From Stromatinia cepivora (taxonomy: Eukaryota; Ascomycota; Leotiomycetes; Helotiales; Sclerotiniaceae), in NCBI GenBank assembly GCA_014898415.1, contig RCTD01000012.1, positions 1,550,001 through 1,614,000 on the forward strand: a stretch of 64,000 nt of DNA, in the 5' to 3' direction. The notes below the pieces were generated by a model. That model saw only the letters and a list, made by a program, of their open reading frames with translations. It had not been told where the DNA came from and did no database searches. A program made the translations under genes and the position numbers. Of this stretch, positions 12,539 through 25,507 are shown one piece after another. Position 1 is the stretch's first letter. Each line of letters begins with the position of its first letter.

Positions 12539-13648
12539 CTTCTATGGCAGAGGTCCGGGTATAACAAAAATCTATTCAATTGCTTGCCAAAACAAGTTAA
12601 AGTTTTTTCTTCGCTTTTCCTTCAACCTAATCCACAACAATTTGTTTGCTAAATAAGCCCTGTTAAATAGATCAATAATTCGATAATTCAATACTCCGCG
12701 CGGAAAAGGAAGCGTACAGATTCCGCGGGCTTCTAATAGGTGGCTGTGGGTACCAAACAGTACTCCGTATAACCAACCAGTGGTTTGGTGGAGCATTGGG
12801 TTATCCAGGAACATGGAAGTTGTAAAAGAACAAAAAAGTGGGAGACCCAAAAAAACTCTCATTCATCTATCATTATCGGAAGTTGAAACAAAAACAACTC
12901 TCTCTTTATAAGGTAAATTGGTAATCCTTCAATTATGTAATATCCGTTGCATGTGTTCTCGCATTTCATAAGTAGTACCCGTACACCCAACAATTATAGA
13001 CTCCAATTTGCATTCGATGGTATTGGCTTGCGCATCTAAGTCATTTTAAACTCAGAAAGCCTTTTACTTTCTATATATCTACACTTGAATAGTGATTCCA
13101 AATTTATCTTGAGAAGCTTAAGCCCTTGTACTGGCCTGATTTTCTGGTCGAGTTCTCAGGCCGCTCAAAACATGCATCATTTTCAGTGAAGCGTTGGATC
13201 GGCATGGTCGAGACACCCACCCAGCCTCTTAATTTAGCCGGTCCCCGCATGGAGTGCCCCGTCATACTTCAAACCAACGCTTAGAAAGGCTCCTTCTGCT
13301 AGCCAGCCAAGAGTAAAAGCAACGAAAGAAATCTCAATCCGTGGGCTTGGCACCAAAATAGAAAACTCATGTTAAAACATAGTCTAAATTTCGCATCATA
13401 TCGACAAGCAATGTCCAATGTTGTAAATCGGAAATCTAACTCTTGTTGAGGCGAAGGACAGATACCGGCATGCACTAATTGTAACGTTGCTGCAGCCCAT
13501 CATTGTCGCCAATCGGACGAAGCAAATTCGCAAGTCAACAAGGGACAATATTAGGATATATGTATACCTTCCTCGGATAATATCGACTGCCATGTGAAAT
13601 ATGCCACGTTCGTGCACTCGGGTCTTATCAAGATCATTGAGTGATCTT

Positions 13649-15524
13649 TCAAATCCAATGTTGAGACCAAATTTCTCGTTGGGCTTCGCTTCCCTCAAAC
13701 TTATGACCTCAGCATTCAACATATAAGGGAGGAAGTGTATGCAGTGAGACGTACCTTGAATGGTACTTCTGTAATATCCTGGAACCCTTCGGTCAGTTCT
13801 GGTTTCTGAAATCTCGATGTAAAGCTTGTAAAAGCCAATTTAGGGAGTAACTTTCTCTTTTCTGGGTTCATCTGTATCGGATTAGAATGTTATGATCCAG
13901 GAAAGACGGCATGAACCTTTCTCGCCAATAACGAAAGAAAATCCATTGGAGTAAAGAAAGACATACGGTTTGATTCAAGGCTCGCACGGCATCGTTGTGC
14001 TCGCATACTTGTACGCCTGTTAAAAAATGGACACAGCGGATCGGTACGGAATGCTTGGCAGCTAATGCTATCCATTTGCTTCGAACATCTTGATCCGCAT
14101 TTGTATTGTCTAGAAGGTATCAGTTTCGCTGTCGTCGTATGAATGCAGTGCAAGCACAACTACTCACCCACAACCACAGACTTCCCCTCATTTAAGTATT
14201 GTTCAGAAGCTTTGAAGCATTTGTCTCGCTGGTTGGATGTTAGTCTATATTCTGTAACCGCTGGCAAACGCAGCACATACTGTTTTGAGGATATCTTGGT
14301 TCACCCTAGCATAACCAAGAGGTTCCAATTGCTTCCAATAAAATGTAGATTTTCCAGCTCCAGGACTACCACAGAAAATGACTACCTCTGTCGGGTTGTC
14401 TTTTTTGTACTTTGGAGACACTAGAACAACGTCAAAAACAAATCAACCGGCAGGCAAAGCTTGATGACCCCAACCTGTAGCGTTTCTGAAGCAGTAATCT
14501 TCTGGCTCAAATGTGCGAGTAAATGATCTTGGTGTTTCTTTCAGAAAATATTCTTCGGGGGTATGGAATTTGATCCCGATGTTTTCAGCAAAATTCCTAA
14601 CAATGTGTTAACGATCAATACAACATCGAGACCCAGATGGCGTTACCGATCCGAGCAAGAAAAGTCCTTCGATTTTCCAGTACTTGCGTGACGCCCGGCA
14701 GCATCTCCAACAAAGATGGACTCTCGAAGATTAAGGTCACCTGGAAGGTGAATATCGTAGTCTTCAAGTAATTCATTCCACATGCCCGTTCGTGGCTTTC
14801 GATATATGTCATTCTCCGTCGCTGCATAAATGCTCACTGGAATATTGAGATGGTTGAAGACCGCAGAAACTTTCGTCTTGAATTCCGCAAGTCGAGCTTT
14901 GGGGGATTTGGGGTCCGTTTTGAGGGAGATACCAGCCTGGTTGCTGATCACAACGACACGAAAACTGTAAAATATTCAGCAATTCGGAAGTATATACGAG
15001 GTAATGTGTTACCAACCCATCCTCCAAGTACAGTTTTCTGAGAATACCAGGAACTGATGGGTGCCACCACTTCCAGTCCTGACCGTTACTAGAATGCTTC
15101 TTGCCAGAGGATGTTTGTATGAGAGTTGAGTCCTATTGTGAGATATTATTAGGACTTTACCCTAAAAGTTGTGAGGCCAATACTCACAAAATCAAAAGCA
15201 GCAACTTTGTTTCTTTTCAAATTGTGTGATGATACCTCTGTAACTGAGCTGGTTGGTGGTTCAAATTTGCCAACCAAAAGCGTGCTTGGTGTATCATCAT
15301 TTGGTGCGCGTTCTTGCCAGGAAAGCTTTTCAGGTGGCTTTTGTGATGTAGGCGTAAAAAATGTTGCAACAGCAGTCTCTAAAAGTAGTTTCAATTATAA
15401 TTCGTCAAGTGTTCTTGTGAAGCTTACGCGTTGTCGTAGACTGTACTTTGCGACGCAGTGGTGGGGGTGATATTGAGCGGTCTGTACTTGACTTTCTCTT
15501 CTGTGCTCTAGCAGGGCTTGCCAT
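13649..15524 (-). CDS. PNK1: Polynucleotide 3'-phosphatase / 5'-kinase (Pnk1)
   Basis: DNA end-processing enzyme that removes 3'-phosphates and adds 5'-phosphates at strand breaks, acting in the nucleus in single-strand-break repair. Ten exons on the minus strand: 15524-15428, 15378-15188, 15132-15017, 14964-14647, 14596-14475, 14420-14281, 14228-14168, 14109-13967, 13871-13755 and 13699-13649. All introns are GT-AG, about 49-95 nt, and all phases agree, giving 451 residues. A basic N terminus (RAQKRK) suggests nuclear import. The HAD phosphatase motif DFDST is at residues 95-99, followed by VVVISNQAGI, the YRKPRTGMW segment and the acidic motif FVGDAAGR. The kinase Walker A GSPGAGKST is at 299-307, then VNQDIL and DNTNAD. 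The last 51-nt exon encodes a short Trp-rich end, EIWSQHWI, typical for the family. There is no FHA domain, as in fission yeast Pnk1. Confidence 0.92.
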
Positions 15525-17174
15525 AACTTTCCAAATACATCTCAAGCCGGACACTTGAAGATATCCTGTTGATATGGTAGCCACCTTGATAATGAGTATG
15601 TTCCTGATGTTCGTGATGCTTTTGTTTTGTTGGAGTAGGTAGGTAGGTATAAATAAATATTAAATATCTTTGATCGGGCCTGCGTCAAATTGCGCGCGAG
15701 GCAATCACGAAAGTCACGTGTCTGCTACATGCAGCTACAGACAAAGGCGTAACTCAAATAAAAGCCAGAAATTACCATGTTCAACTCTTCTCTTCTGTAT
15801 ACATCCTTCAATTGATTTCATTTAGAATTCCAAATATGACTCCATATTTTTGGAAACAGAACGTCTTGCATTCAAAGGCCAGGAATCACCACACCCATCT
15901 CCCGTGGCCAAACAGCGGCAATCAATATTGAATATGACTTAACAGGCAGTATATCTACAGAAGTGGTGTGTAAGTAACGCCTCTTATTCATCGTAATGCA
16001 TACATACTAGGGGGAGGTCTCCACGCTAGTCTTATCATCTCTACCACTTGTTATTCTACAATCTCCATTACTGTTCTCTACCAACCTTTTCCCCGCCGGT
16101 GTTTCTATTTTTGGCAATCCAGCTCAGTCGAGGCTAAGTCAGGTCTCATTTCTCGGTGAGAATCTCATTATGTATCATCTTCTATACGCAAAACCAGGTC
16201 CGATATCCATTAGTTTGGTGTCCTTTCCATTCAAGCCGCCCGTCTAGTCCGTGGTTCCGCGTGCCAGCAGAATAGTTATCCTGCATCCAGCCTACATCCT
16301 GTATCTATTTCAAAGCACAATCGTTCGCCTCCCGCATGTCATACATAACCCATTAGTCGGCGCCGAAGATGGCACTCGCCGCATCCCCTTGTGTTGAATA
16401 TGACCCAACAATCAGGTGGCCATTCAGGGCCCATGAATGCCTTAGGAAAAAGACAAGTATCAGGCTCGACGAGTCGGTCTATATCAGGGCACATTGCAGT
16501 AATAGCATCCTGGGCTGATGGTGATTTACGAGAGTTAGACATCTGCGAGACACATATCTTCGAATCAGAAAGGTCCATACCAGACCAATCAGACTCGAAA
16601 TCTCATCCGCGTTTGTGAATTCTGGTGATGAGATATTCCGAAGCACTTTGCTGAGTTCTAGGGAGAAGGCCCATTCTCAATCCTTGTCACAAGATGATCT
16701 ATTTTCGACACAGTCTGTCTGTTCTAGTTGGGGCGTCTTCTATCATCTTAAAAGGAGAAGAGAGACTAGCCAGTAAGTGCAGACACTGTCTTTCACGTAA
16801 GTTCTATTGCTATTTGCGTGAATATATGTGTATCATGTATAAAGCTATATCATTCATATCAAATATTCTGCATCTTATTGTAGACTGGCTGTACAATAAC
16901 AAAAGCAAGATGTTTCCATCAGCGGAGCTATTTTCTATTGTTATGGTATGCGACAACAGCCTCCAATCTTCGAACATTCTGATATTATCACGCGACAATG
17001 TGTGAATGTGCACTCAGTATCCACACACCATGAGCTTTTCTCGGTCTTCATTTCCATTTCCATGAATCCCAGCAGGTAGATATTCACACTTGTTTCCCGA
17101 ACCACGAAAAGCTTCAGGCCCAAATTCAAAACTCTTGAAGCTTCAATTAATTATTGAAATTAATATTTTCATAT
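15525..17174. other. Intergenic stretch between PNK1 and the transposon block
   Basis: Contains the PNK1 promoter on its left. Open frames of 75-90 codons exist on both strands around 16,340-16,620, and an open stretch ends in a donor-like gtaagtgc near 16,775, but none has a convincing start, splice partner or domain. It could be the remains of a gene cut off by the insertion at 17,175. Confidence 0.4.
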
Positions 17175-17467
17175 TGTGAGAAAGTTGGGATATCAAGGCC
17201 TAATGCGTAACTAAGTTCGTAGTCATATGGTCACATGACTCTTCGTAGTTAGATATAAGAAAGGACTCTGCTCTCTTTTCCTTGATAGAAATTAATTATC
17301 TTTTTATTAGTCTTTTTGTATTTTATCTATGTATAATTTAAACCATTATTTAAATCTATTAGTTTTATTATTTAAAGCCTTTATAATGTAATTTGATCAA
17401 TTCTAATTTCCATATTCCTTTATAATGTGTTATCGGGATGTATATATTTCGATTTACCTTTTTCATA
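17175..17467 (+). repeat. Left LTR of the outer gypsy element
   Basis: 293 bp, aligns along its full length to 40504-40795 with differences that are nearly all C/T or G/A. The first ~115 bases keep normal composition (for example GGCCTAATGCGTAAC), whereas the last half is strongly T/A-converted. Confidence 0.85.
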
Positions 17468-20386
17468 ATAATGATCTATATTGAATTCGAATTGTATGGT
17501 TTATATTACATAAATATGTTTATAAGGAAATTATAATTGAAAAGAAAATAGAATTAGTAATTTGTAGATAAGGATAGGATTGATTCTGAAAGGATAATTC
17601 TTTCAAAATATGGGATTACTAAATTCTAAATAAGGAAGTTTTGATTATCGAAGTTCCTTTATTTATATTCATTCATTATATTGAAAACGAATTATTTTTT
17701 AGTAGAATTATTATTCTATTCTTTATTTTGAGAAGAATATATCGATAAAGGTTTTATTTAGAGATATAATTAGTAATACTAAAAATGTATTAGAATTCCA
17801 AATATAATAGAATCCCTATTTGTAAACGAATTATTTATCTTTGCAAGTAAGAAAACTTTAATTCCGAAGATAACTTTAATTAAATGTAATTAATTATATT
17901 AAAAAAATTTGAATGCTTTATATACTTTTAGAATTATTTAAATATTTAAATGTATATTGAAGCAATAGAAAGAATTAAATATAATACATTAAATTGATAT
18001 TTTTGATATCGATAATCAAAAATTTAAGATATATCTTAAAAAACTCTTAATTGAAGGATTTGAAACTTATATATTTTTTTAGAAAAAGGAAAACCCTAAA
18101 AAGGATTATATATACTTCTTTTTTTCTTTTAGAAAACTTATCAAAGAAAAATTATAAATATTGAAAACTATTGAGAACCAAATATTAAATCAGATTCTAA
18201 TAAATCGGATATTTTTCAATCAAATCATAATAATATAATAAATAACTTTGATTCATTTACAAAATTAAATCTTTTATAAAATATTCTTTAAAGATCAAAG
18301 AATAATATTATTGCCTTAATTATTGATCCCTTTGAATCCATTGAAGAATTCTTTATTAATGATAATAGAAATCCTATTAAAAAAGAAAAAGAAACAAAGA
18401 AAACCAAAAAAGAAAAAGAAATAAATTAATAACAATAAAATCTATTAAAGATTTTATTTGCTATTTATATTAAGAATTATATATATATATTCTTTATTAT
18501 ATTGTATGCTAAAAGTGTTGTTGCCTTTATTTTTAATGGAATCGATATATCTGATTTCTTTACAATTTGGGATACCTTGCAAATTGATTATAGTATATCT
18601 GATAAGGAAATGTGAATTTGATTTCTTTAATCTTGCGATTATGTTATTGTTGTTCAAATCAAATTTATATTGGAATATAATTTTATTAGATACAATTAGA
18701 AAAGGGGTTAAGATCAATATTACTCCGATACTTTTGTAATTATGATATTTAGTAAATAATAGGTATTCAAGATTTTTTTGATCAATTTGTTGATAATCAG
18801 TATAATAAGAATAAAAGGGATTATAATACAAATTCAATAATGATGAAGGATTATATTATTAAGTTTGTATTTTCAATTATTTAATTCATTGATAATTATA
18901 TGATTATTAAATTCGAAATTGAAAGGATGTTTCTATATAGCCTATATATTCAAATAGGAAAGAAGATTATTAAACAATTTAAAATTGATTTCAATAATTT
19001 TGTTTCTATAAATTTCAAAAGAATGATAAATAAAATTTATAAATAATACTTTTCTGAGGATTCTGTCATCCGAATTTACGAAAAACCTAAGTTTTATTAG
19101 ATTATTATTTCCCAGATTATATATAAATATATAAAAACCCTATTTGTTTTCGATACTAATATAAAGTTTTATTTTCAAGGATAAAAAATAGAGAATATTA
19201 TGAATGAAATTATTGATCTTTTGGATAAATTTAATATAAATTATCTAAAAATGAGAATCAAAAGGATAAAAGATTCGAAGTTATTCTTTTCGTTATTATA
19301 ATATCAAATTATTTATTAAAGAGATAATATAAAATATAATGATTATTTTATTTAGGATAAATAAAAAGGGATTCTTTTTGATATAAATGAAATTTATAAG
19401 AAGGATTATTTTTATTACTATTGTTTTAGAAGATTTTTTTATAATGATGATTATATTATGAAATAGAATTGCCTTAAAAAAATCGATGATATTAATATTG
19501 AATTATATTATTATAATAAATATAGAATTTTTATATTTAATCCTAAAAAACATTTCAATTCTTTTTCAATCTTTAAATAAAAGAATTCCTCAAAAAACTA
19601 TCAAATTGAAATATATATATAAATTTATAGGCTTGATTAATAAAAAAAGCGATTGAAGAAATCTAATGTTAAAGATAATTTGTTGAATCTTGAAATCTTT
19701 AATATCGAAATTGTGAGGAGTATATTTATAAATAATATTAATTATTGAGGAAAGGAAATTATCAATATTAATATAATTATTTAACCTAAAAAAGCTTCAA
19801 GATTATAAGGCCGGTTATTTAAAAAATCTAAATCGATAAAATGGAGCAGAATTGATAAATCCCAAAAATCGTTAAACACTTTTCGAAAGATATTGTTCAA
19901 AATAATAAATCAAATTAAAAGAGAAAGATTAGAAAAAGAATTCTTTAATGAAAATGAAATTATAAATATTGATGAAAGTGAAAAAAATGAAATAAAAGAA
20001 TTTTAGGGAGAAAAAGGCCTTCCTGAATTCAATAAAAATGGTATAATATATAAAAATAAAATATTCAATTTTTATATTAAATCCTTAAGAATAAAGAAGT
20101 AAATATTAGTTATTATTTATATTACAAAATCTTTAATAGAAATCTTGAAACGGATTTGTAGAATCGAAATTCTGATAATAATTGGTATTATTTTTATATA
20201 TATATTAGATCTTTTCAAATAAACTTTTAAAAAAGTATTAATTATAAATATCGAAGAACAAAAAAGTTTTTCAGAAATTCAGAAATTCCTATTGAAAAAG
20301 TTGTAATAGTTTTGATAATTATTAATTATTTAAATATTTTTTTTAATTATTAATCAAAAAAGATATATAATATATTTATTATTATT

Positions 20387-20587
20387 ATGATTCTTATAAA
20401 TAAGAATATTAAGATTAACGATATTATTGATTCAGGATCGATAATCAATATAATGAATCTAAAAGTTGCAAAAGAATCAGGATTTATAATATACAAATAT
20501 AAGATAATAATAATTATTTTTAATAGAAATATTATTATTTTGTATAGATTGATTAAAGATATAAAAATCAATTTTAAAGGAATTTAG
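20387..20587 (+). pseudogene. Retropepsin remnant of the outer gypsy element
   Basis: A 66-codon open stretch contains IIDSGSIINIMNLKVAKES, which matches the aspartic protease active-site loop (D-S/T-G) with its usual hydrophobic flanks and following helix. It lies downstream of the expected gag region and upstream of the reverse transcriptase remnant, as expected for Ty3/gypsy. The product cannot be functional, since stops bound it on both sides. Confidence 0.62.
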
Positions 20588-21366
20588 AATATTATCGATA
20601 TTTTTATTATGAATAATATTAAAGATTTATTATTATTAAAGATATTATATCTATTTGCAAAAAAAAATCGATTTTGAATATAAAAGAGATAAACAAATTG
20701 TATAGATTATTGATAATAATAATATTAATAAGATCAATTATTAAATAATAGAATCAAAATACAAAGTAGATATTATAAAGATTAATCTTGAAAAATCAGA
20801 AAAAGAATAAACAATATAAATCTTAGGGATTGTATCAATAATTTCCCAAAAATCCTAAATACTATTAAGAATAAAAGAAAATTTGAAAAATTCATCAAAA
20901 ACTATTTCCTAGAACTTCTGATTGATATCCCAAATTTTAAGATAATTTTAAATTCTATAAAACTTAATATTAATATTATTCGAATTGATTTTGACTTTAA
21001 TATCAAAGATATATTCAACAATATTAAGGATTCGGAATTAAAAGGATTTCAGAAATACTTTATTATTAATAATATTCATTTTAATTTGAAAGAACTTAAA
21101 GCAGGGAGTGGTACTTAAAAGAAATTAATCGATATTAAATCCGAAATTCTTGTTTTAATCAATAATATATATAAGAAAGGAAGGAACGGAATAAAACCCT
21201 TAAATGAAGTAGAATATATCAATAAAAAGATCCCAAAAAGTGATCTTAATTAATTGAAATTAAAATATACAAAACATTTTATATATCAATCATTCGATAT
21301 CTTTTCGAAATATTTAATATTATACTTCAATATTAGATTTAAAAGTTTCTGATTAATATAAAAACG

Positions 21367-21529
21367 TGTTAACAAGTCATATTGAGTGGGTGGAAAAGCC
21401 TTGATATTATAAGGTTATCTGATTAGAAGTTATTATACAGGTTGTGTGATTCGGTAAAATCATATGCAGGCTAATCCCATTATAGTATAGTCCTATACTT
21501 AGATATATGATATAATCCAAAATCCAATA
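21367..21529. repeat. LTR (163 bp), left copy
   Basis: Pairs with 25345-25507, same length with no indel. This copy keeps more G and C (for example GAGTGGGTGG), so it is less RIPped than its partner. Confidence 0.88.
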
Positions 21530-21974
21530 TTCTTTTAGAAATGTAACATATATAAAAGCAAAAAGAATTAAACTATAAATACCACAACTGGTTTAAACCG
21601 AACTGAACAATGTTAGCCTGAAATAAAAAGTTAATGGTGTTGAATAATCATTCCTTTACTAGATCTTTTAAGATCCAAGATTTAATAAAATTCGAATAAA
21701 ATAATCGCTCTACAATAGTATAATAATCTTTAAAGGATAATCAATATCTTTTTTTTCATAATAAAAATTAAAGAAAATCTATCTCTTCTGCTTCCAATCC
21801 TTCAATCGTATTAAACTAAAGCCTTCGGCTTTATACTGTAATACAGATGCCTTTTTCTAATAGGACAGTATATTTTATAGAGTTATATTTATAACTCTTC
21901 TCTTTATAACAAGAGTATAATTAATTATCAACCAGGATGACTGATAGGCTACTAATTAGTAGCTTTTGCTCTAA

Positions 21975-22160
21975 GGAATTATTATATCTATCGATCTTTA
22001 GTATTATATTTGTTTAGGTATTAATGATCTCTATATACTAACTAGTAAATTACTATTGGTTTCAGGAAGCTATGGTATCTGTCAATCTCTAGTATTATAC
22101 TTATTTAGGTATTAATGATCTCTATATACTAGTTGATAAACTATTACCAGCTTTAGGAAG
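21975..22160. repeat. ~91-bp tandem repeat array, interrupted
   Basis: Two units start with GGAA at 21975 and 22065, sharing CTAGTATTATA, TTAGGTATTAATGATCTC and TATATACTA blocks. A third unit begins GGAAG at 22156 and is split by the inner LTR element; it continues at 23842-23920 with the same order of blocks. Confidence 0.8.
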
Positions 22161-22310
22161 TGTTACGAGATACACGTGATCGCGTCCGATCGGGCTAGTA
22201 CAATACTAAGCTTCGAGTTGATTATATATATAGCTTCGTAACACACTTTCTTTAACTTTATAGCTTTTAATTCTAAGATTGATCTTTAAACACTTATTGG
22301 ATTCGTTATA
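22161..22310 (+). repeat. 5' LTR of the small nested element (150 bp)
   Basis: Less mutated copy at its left end, retaining CGTGATCGCGTCCGATCGGG; pairs with 23687-23836 without indels. Confidence 0.86.
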
Positions 22311-23686
22311 TTATTAAAAGTTCTTTTAGATAAGAAATAAAATAATATTTGTATATATTTATATATATTCTGTTTATTTTTATTTAAATATATATTCTTG
22401 TTTTTTTATTTATATATAGATCTTTTTGATATTATTCGAAAGTATTATCTTTTTTCTTATTCTTAATTTCTAAGTTATAAATTACAATTCGATAAACTTT
22501 ATGATTATAGAATTTCGTAATGAAATAACTTGTTAACGGAATGAAATTTTATTTTTATATTCTTTGATTCTCGAATATATTTCTATTACTTATACTTCTT
22601 CTTATCCGAAACCCTTTTTCCCTGATCCTGAAAAATTCAATAATAGCTCTCAAAAATTCGATATCTAATTTCTCTTGATTCGAATGAAATTATAAATAGA
22701 TGATATTATGATCAGTGATTCTATAATTCAATTTTACTATATTTATTTCAATTTCGAATCTTATATACAAGTTATAATATTATCTCAGCTTTCTTCTTTT
22801 GATCAAAATATTCCTTTAGATCATATAACGATTTTGAATCAATTTATATATATTTACAATAATCCAAATAAAATCCAAAAAACTGAAGACAAATTATTCA
22901 TTCTCAAATAAAGAATCGATTCTCTACATACTTATATTATAAAATTCGAAAAAAACTTTTTACAAAACCAAAGATCAAAATTGATTTGATTCGAATAAGA
23001 TTTCAATCTTTTGTAATAAACTCAATACTATTCTTAGAAATCGTTTTTTTCAATAACTTTCTTTTCTTTGTTTTTATTTCAACTTTATTCAGATCATACA
23101 ATAACTAACTATTTGCACAACAAATAGATTCCTTGCATCATCTTATTCTAGTAAATCTAGAATCTTATATATATTACAGAATCCATTCTATTTTCGGAAT
23201 TACAATCTAATAAACATTAACAACCTTAATATCATTGATACTTTTAGCCCTTTTGATACCCAATCAAACAAATCCGATTATATTTTGATTCTATTTTGTA
23301 TACAAATACCCAAATTTTCCTTTTCTAAAAGAACTCTTTTACACAAACAAAATAAATATATATAATATAGAAGTATCTCCTATTAAATACAAATCTGTCC
23401 ATTAGATCTATATCAAAAAGTTTGAGATCGATAAAAACCTATTCCGGCTATTATATTAACTACTAAGCCCGAAAACAATGATAATGAGGATCTAGGAGAA
23501 ATAATCAATGATCGATATTTTGAAAATCGTTTGGAAAAGGTATATAATATAGTAGATGCATATTCATTAGCTATAATGTAATCTACATATCAAGCATTTT
23601 TATTAAAAGAAGATTAATGATCATTTTATACTTAAATCATTCATTTAAAATAAATTCGAAACAAATTCTTCAGAAAGAGGGGATAG

Positions 23687-23836
23687 TATCACAAGATACA
23701 TATAATCACATTCGATCAAATTAATACAATACTAAGCTTCGAATCAATCATATATATAACTTCGTAGTATACTCTCTTTAACTCTATAGTTTTTAATTCT
23801 AAGATTGATCTCTAAACGCTCGTTGGATTCGTCACA
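23687..23836 (+). repeat. 3' LTR of the small nested element (150 bp)
   Basis: RIPped at its left end (the CG-rich core is replaced by A/T) but keeps the right end GGATTCGTCACA. Directly preceded by the polypurine tract. Confidence 0.86.
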
Positions 23837-24944
23837 GAAAGCTATAGTATTTATTGACCTTTAGTATTATACTTATCTAGGTACTAATAATCTTTATATA
23901 TTAGATAACAAAGTCTAATACTTTTTCTATTTGGATATATATCCTTCTACTACTAATATAATCGTTTACTCCTCCCAATATATTGCCCTGTATATCTTCC
24001 GATATACAATCTCCTCCTCTAATTCCATCTCCGACCCTTCTTATAATCACCTTCAATTTCATTTTTGATTCCTTTACTAAGGATACTCTCTTTCTCTTCT
24101 ACAATCATCAATATAATTATCATTATAAGTATTAAATATAAAAATATAATGAAATAATACTAATTTGAAAACAAAAATAAAATAGGATTAAAACAATACA
24201 CAATAAGCAATATATCGAAAAATAACAAAGTTAACAACTATAATTACAAAAAAAAGAACAAAAAGATATCGAAGATATTAATAATAATATAAAGAAATAA
24301 TAATCGAAAAAAAAATTAAATACTAATAAAGAATCCCCAAAAGGAATATAAAAAATACTTTCCCAAAACAAAAGTACTATTCCTCAAAACAAAAACAATA
24401 ATATCTCTTTAATATAATACAATAAATTCCAAAGATACTTCAAATATCGAATTCATCAATCCAAAAATTCCAACTCAAAAATCAACTTTTACAAACCCTA
24501 AATCTATATTAAAAACAAAATTTAAAATCATTTTAAATTTTATTAATAAATCTATTTTAATAAAATCAAAAAACGAAATAAATCCATAATCATCTAAAAC
24601 CGAATAAAAGGATACAATAGATCTTAAAAACAAACCCCTAAAATATCTAAAACAAAAACAAATATAAATTTCATAATTTCTTCAAAAACTATATCAGAAA
24701 TATAATCTCCAATACTTCTATTAGGTTTTCTATAAGGAATCTATCAATTATATAAAGATCGAAAGTATTCAAGGAACAAGAATATTCGAATCTTGTTCTG
24801 GAAAGATTTCGAAAAGTTTACTTTGCTTTACAAAGTACTTATTTCAAAACAAAGAAGCTTCCGAAAAAGAAAAAAGATATCAAAGGAACCAATTGATTCT
24901 CGAATTGTTGGAAAAAAGGGTATAAAAAAATGACATCTTCTGTT

Positions 24945-25240
24945 TGAGTAATTTTTAAAACAGACTCTCCTACACTAACTATATTATTGGGATTCAATTT
25001 TGCTAATATATTTAGTATAACAGACTTCCCCATTTTAATTATATTATTAAAATTCAACTCTATTAATATATTTAGTATAACAAACTTCCCTATTTATTTA
25101 TTGAATAATTTATAATCCTATTCGATCCTATTTTGCAGATATATTTAATATAACAAACTCCTTTGCTTATTTATTATACAAACTATTCTTCGTTTTGCCG
25201 ATTATATTTAATATAACAAACTTCCCCGCTCAATTATATC
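24945..25240. repeat. Degenerate tandem repeats of about 60-70 bp
   Basis: Four to five units recur, each with ATATTTAGTATAACARACT followed by TTCCCC and an AT-rich tail, ending shortly before the right 163-bp LTR. The array belongs to the body of the 4.1-kb element. Confidence 0.7.
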
Positions 25241-25344
25241 AACTTTGCTTATCTATTCTACCAAATCTATCAAGGATTTGATCTTTCACCCCAAAAAACT
25301 AACCCTAAACTATACAATAATATACAAAACCCAAACTTATAATT

Positions 25345-25507
25345 TATTAACAAATCATATTGAATAAATAGAAAAATCTTAATATTATAAAGTTATCTGA
25401 TTAGAAGCTATTATATAGATTATATAATTCAGTAAAATCATATATAAGCTAATCCCATTATAGTATAGTCCCATACTTAGATATACAGTATAATCCAAAA
25501 TCCAACA
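25345..25507. repeat. LTR (163 bp), right copy
   Basis: Partner of 21367-21529. Start converted to TATTAACA, end CCAACA preserved, followed by the AAACG duplication. Confidence 0.88.

Larger units (their letters stand above)
9826..13648. other. 3.8-kb gene-free stretch, likely long promoter region
   Basis: Lies upstream of the unknown Ser/Pro-rich gene and downstream of PNK1, so it holds the promoter and leader of the former. It contains several simple repeats (listed separately), a T/A-rich tract at about 10,690-10,760 and repeated AGTACAGTAC-type motifs near 11,300-11,335. No supported gene was found; short open frames here lack splice partners. Confidence 0.5.
22161..23836 (+). mobile_element. 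Small non-autonomous LTR element (1,676 bp) nested in tandem repeat
   Basis: Two direct repeats of exactly 150 bp (22161-22310 and 23687-23836) begin TGTTACGAGATAC / TATCACAAGATAC and end GATTCGTTATA / GATTCGTCACA, implying an original TGTYACGA...TCGTCACA end pair. Flanks GGAAG (22156-22160) and GAAAG (23837-23841) are a target duplication differing by one G-to-A change. A polypurine tract (AGAAAGAGGGGATAG) lies directly left of the right LTR, so it reads on plus. The 1.4-kb interior has no recognised gag or pol; the longest open frame is 67 codons (22708-22911). Confidence 0.86.
21367..25507. mobile_element. Non-autonomous LTR element, 4,141 bp, nested in gypsy element
   Basis: Bounded by two direct repeats of exactly 163 bp (21367-21529 and 25345-25507) that begin TGTTAACA (TATTAACA in the right copy) and end CCAACA (CCAATA in the left copy). 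The 5-bp AAACG at 21362-21366 and 25508-25512 is an exact target-site duplication. After subtracting the inner element the body is only about 2.5 kb. It holds two tandem-repeat arrays and no recognisable gag or pol, so it is best described as a LARD/TRIM-like non-autonomous element. Confidence 0.88.

Noticed and set aside
13396..13722. 108-codon minus-strand frame overlapping the end of PNK1
   Set aside because: It uses a different phase from the Pnk1 C terminus; the family-typical IWSQHWI end is obtained only with the 51-nt exon.
16339..16775. Open frames of 75-90 codons on both strands before the transposon block
   Set aside because: No consistent start or splicing and no recognisable domain; kept only as a note in the intergenic entry.
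21975..25240. CRISPR-like or satellite array
   Set aside because: Unit lengths of 60-91 bp, degenerate units without unique spacers, and a clear place inside an LTR element in a fungal genome.
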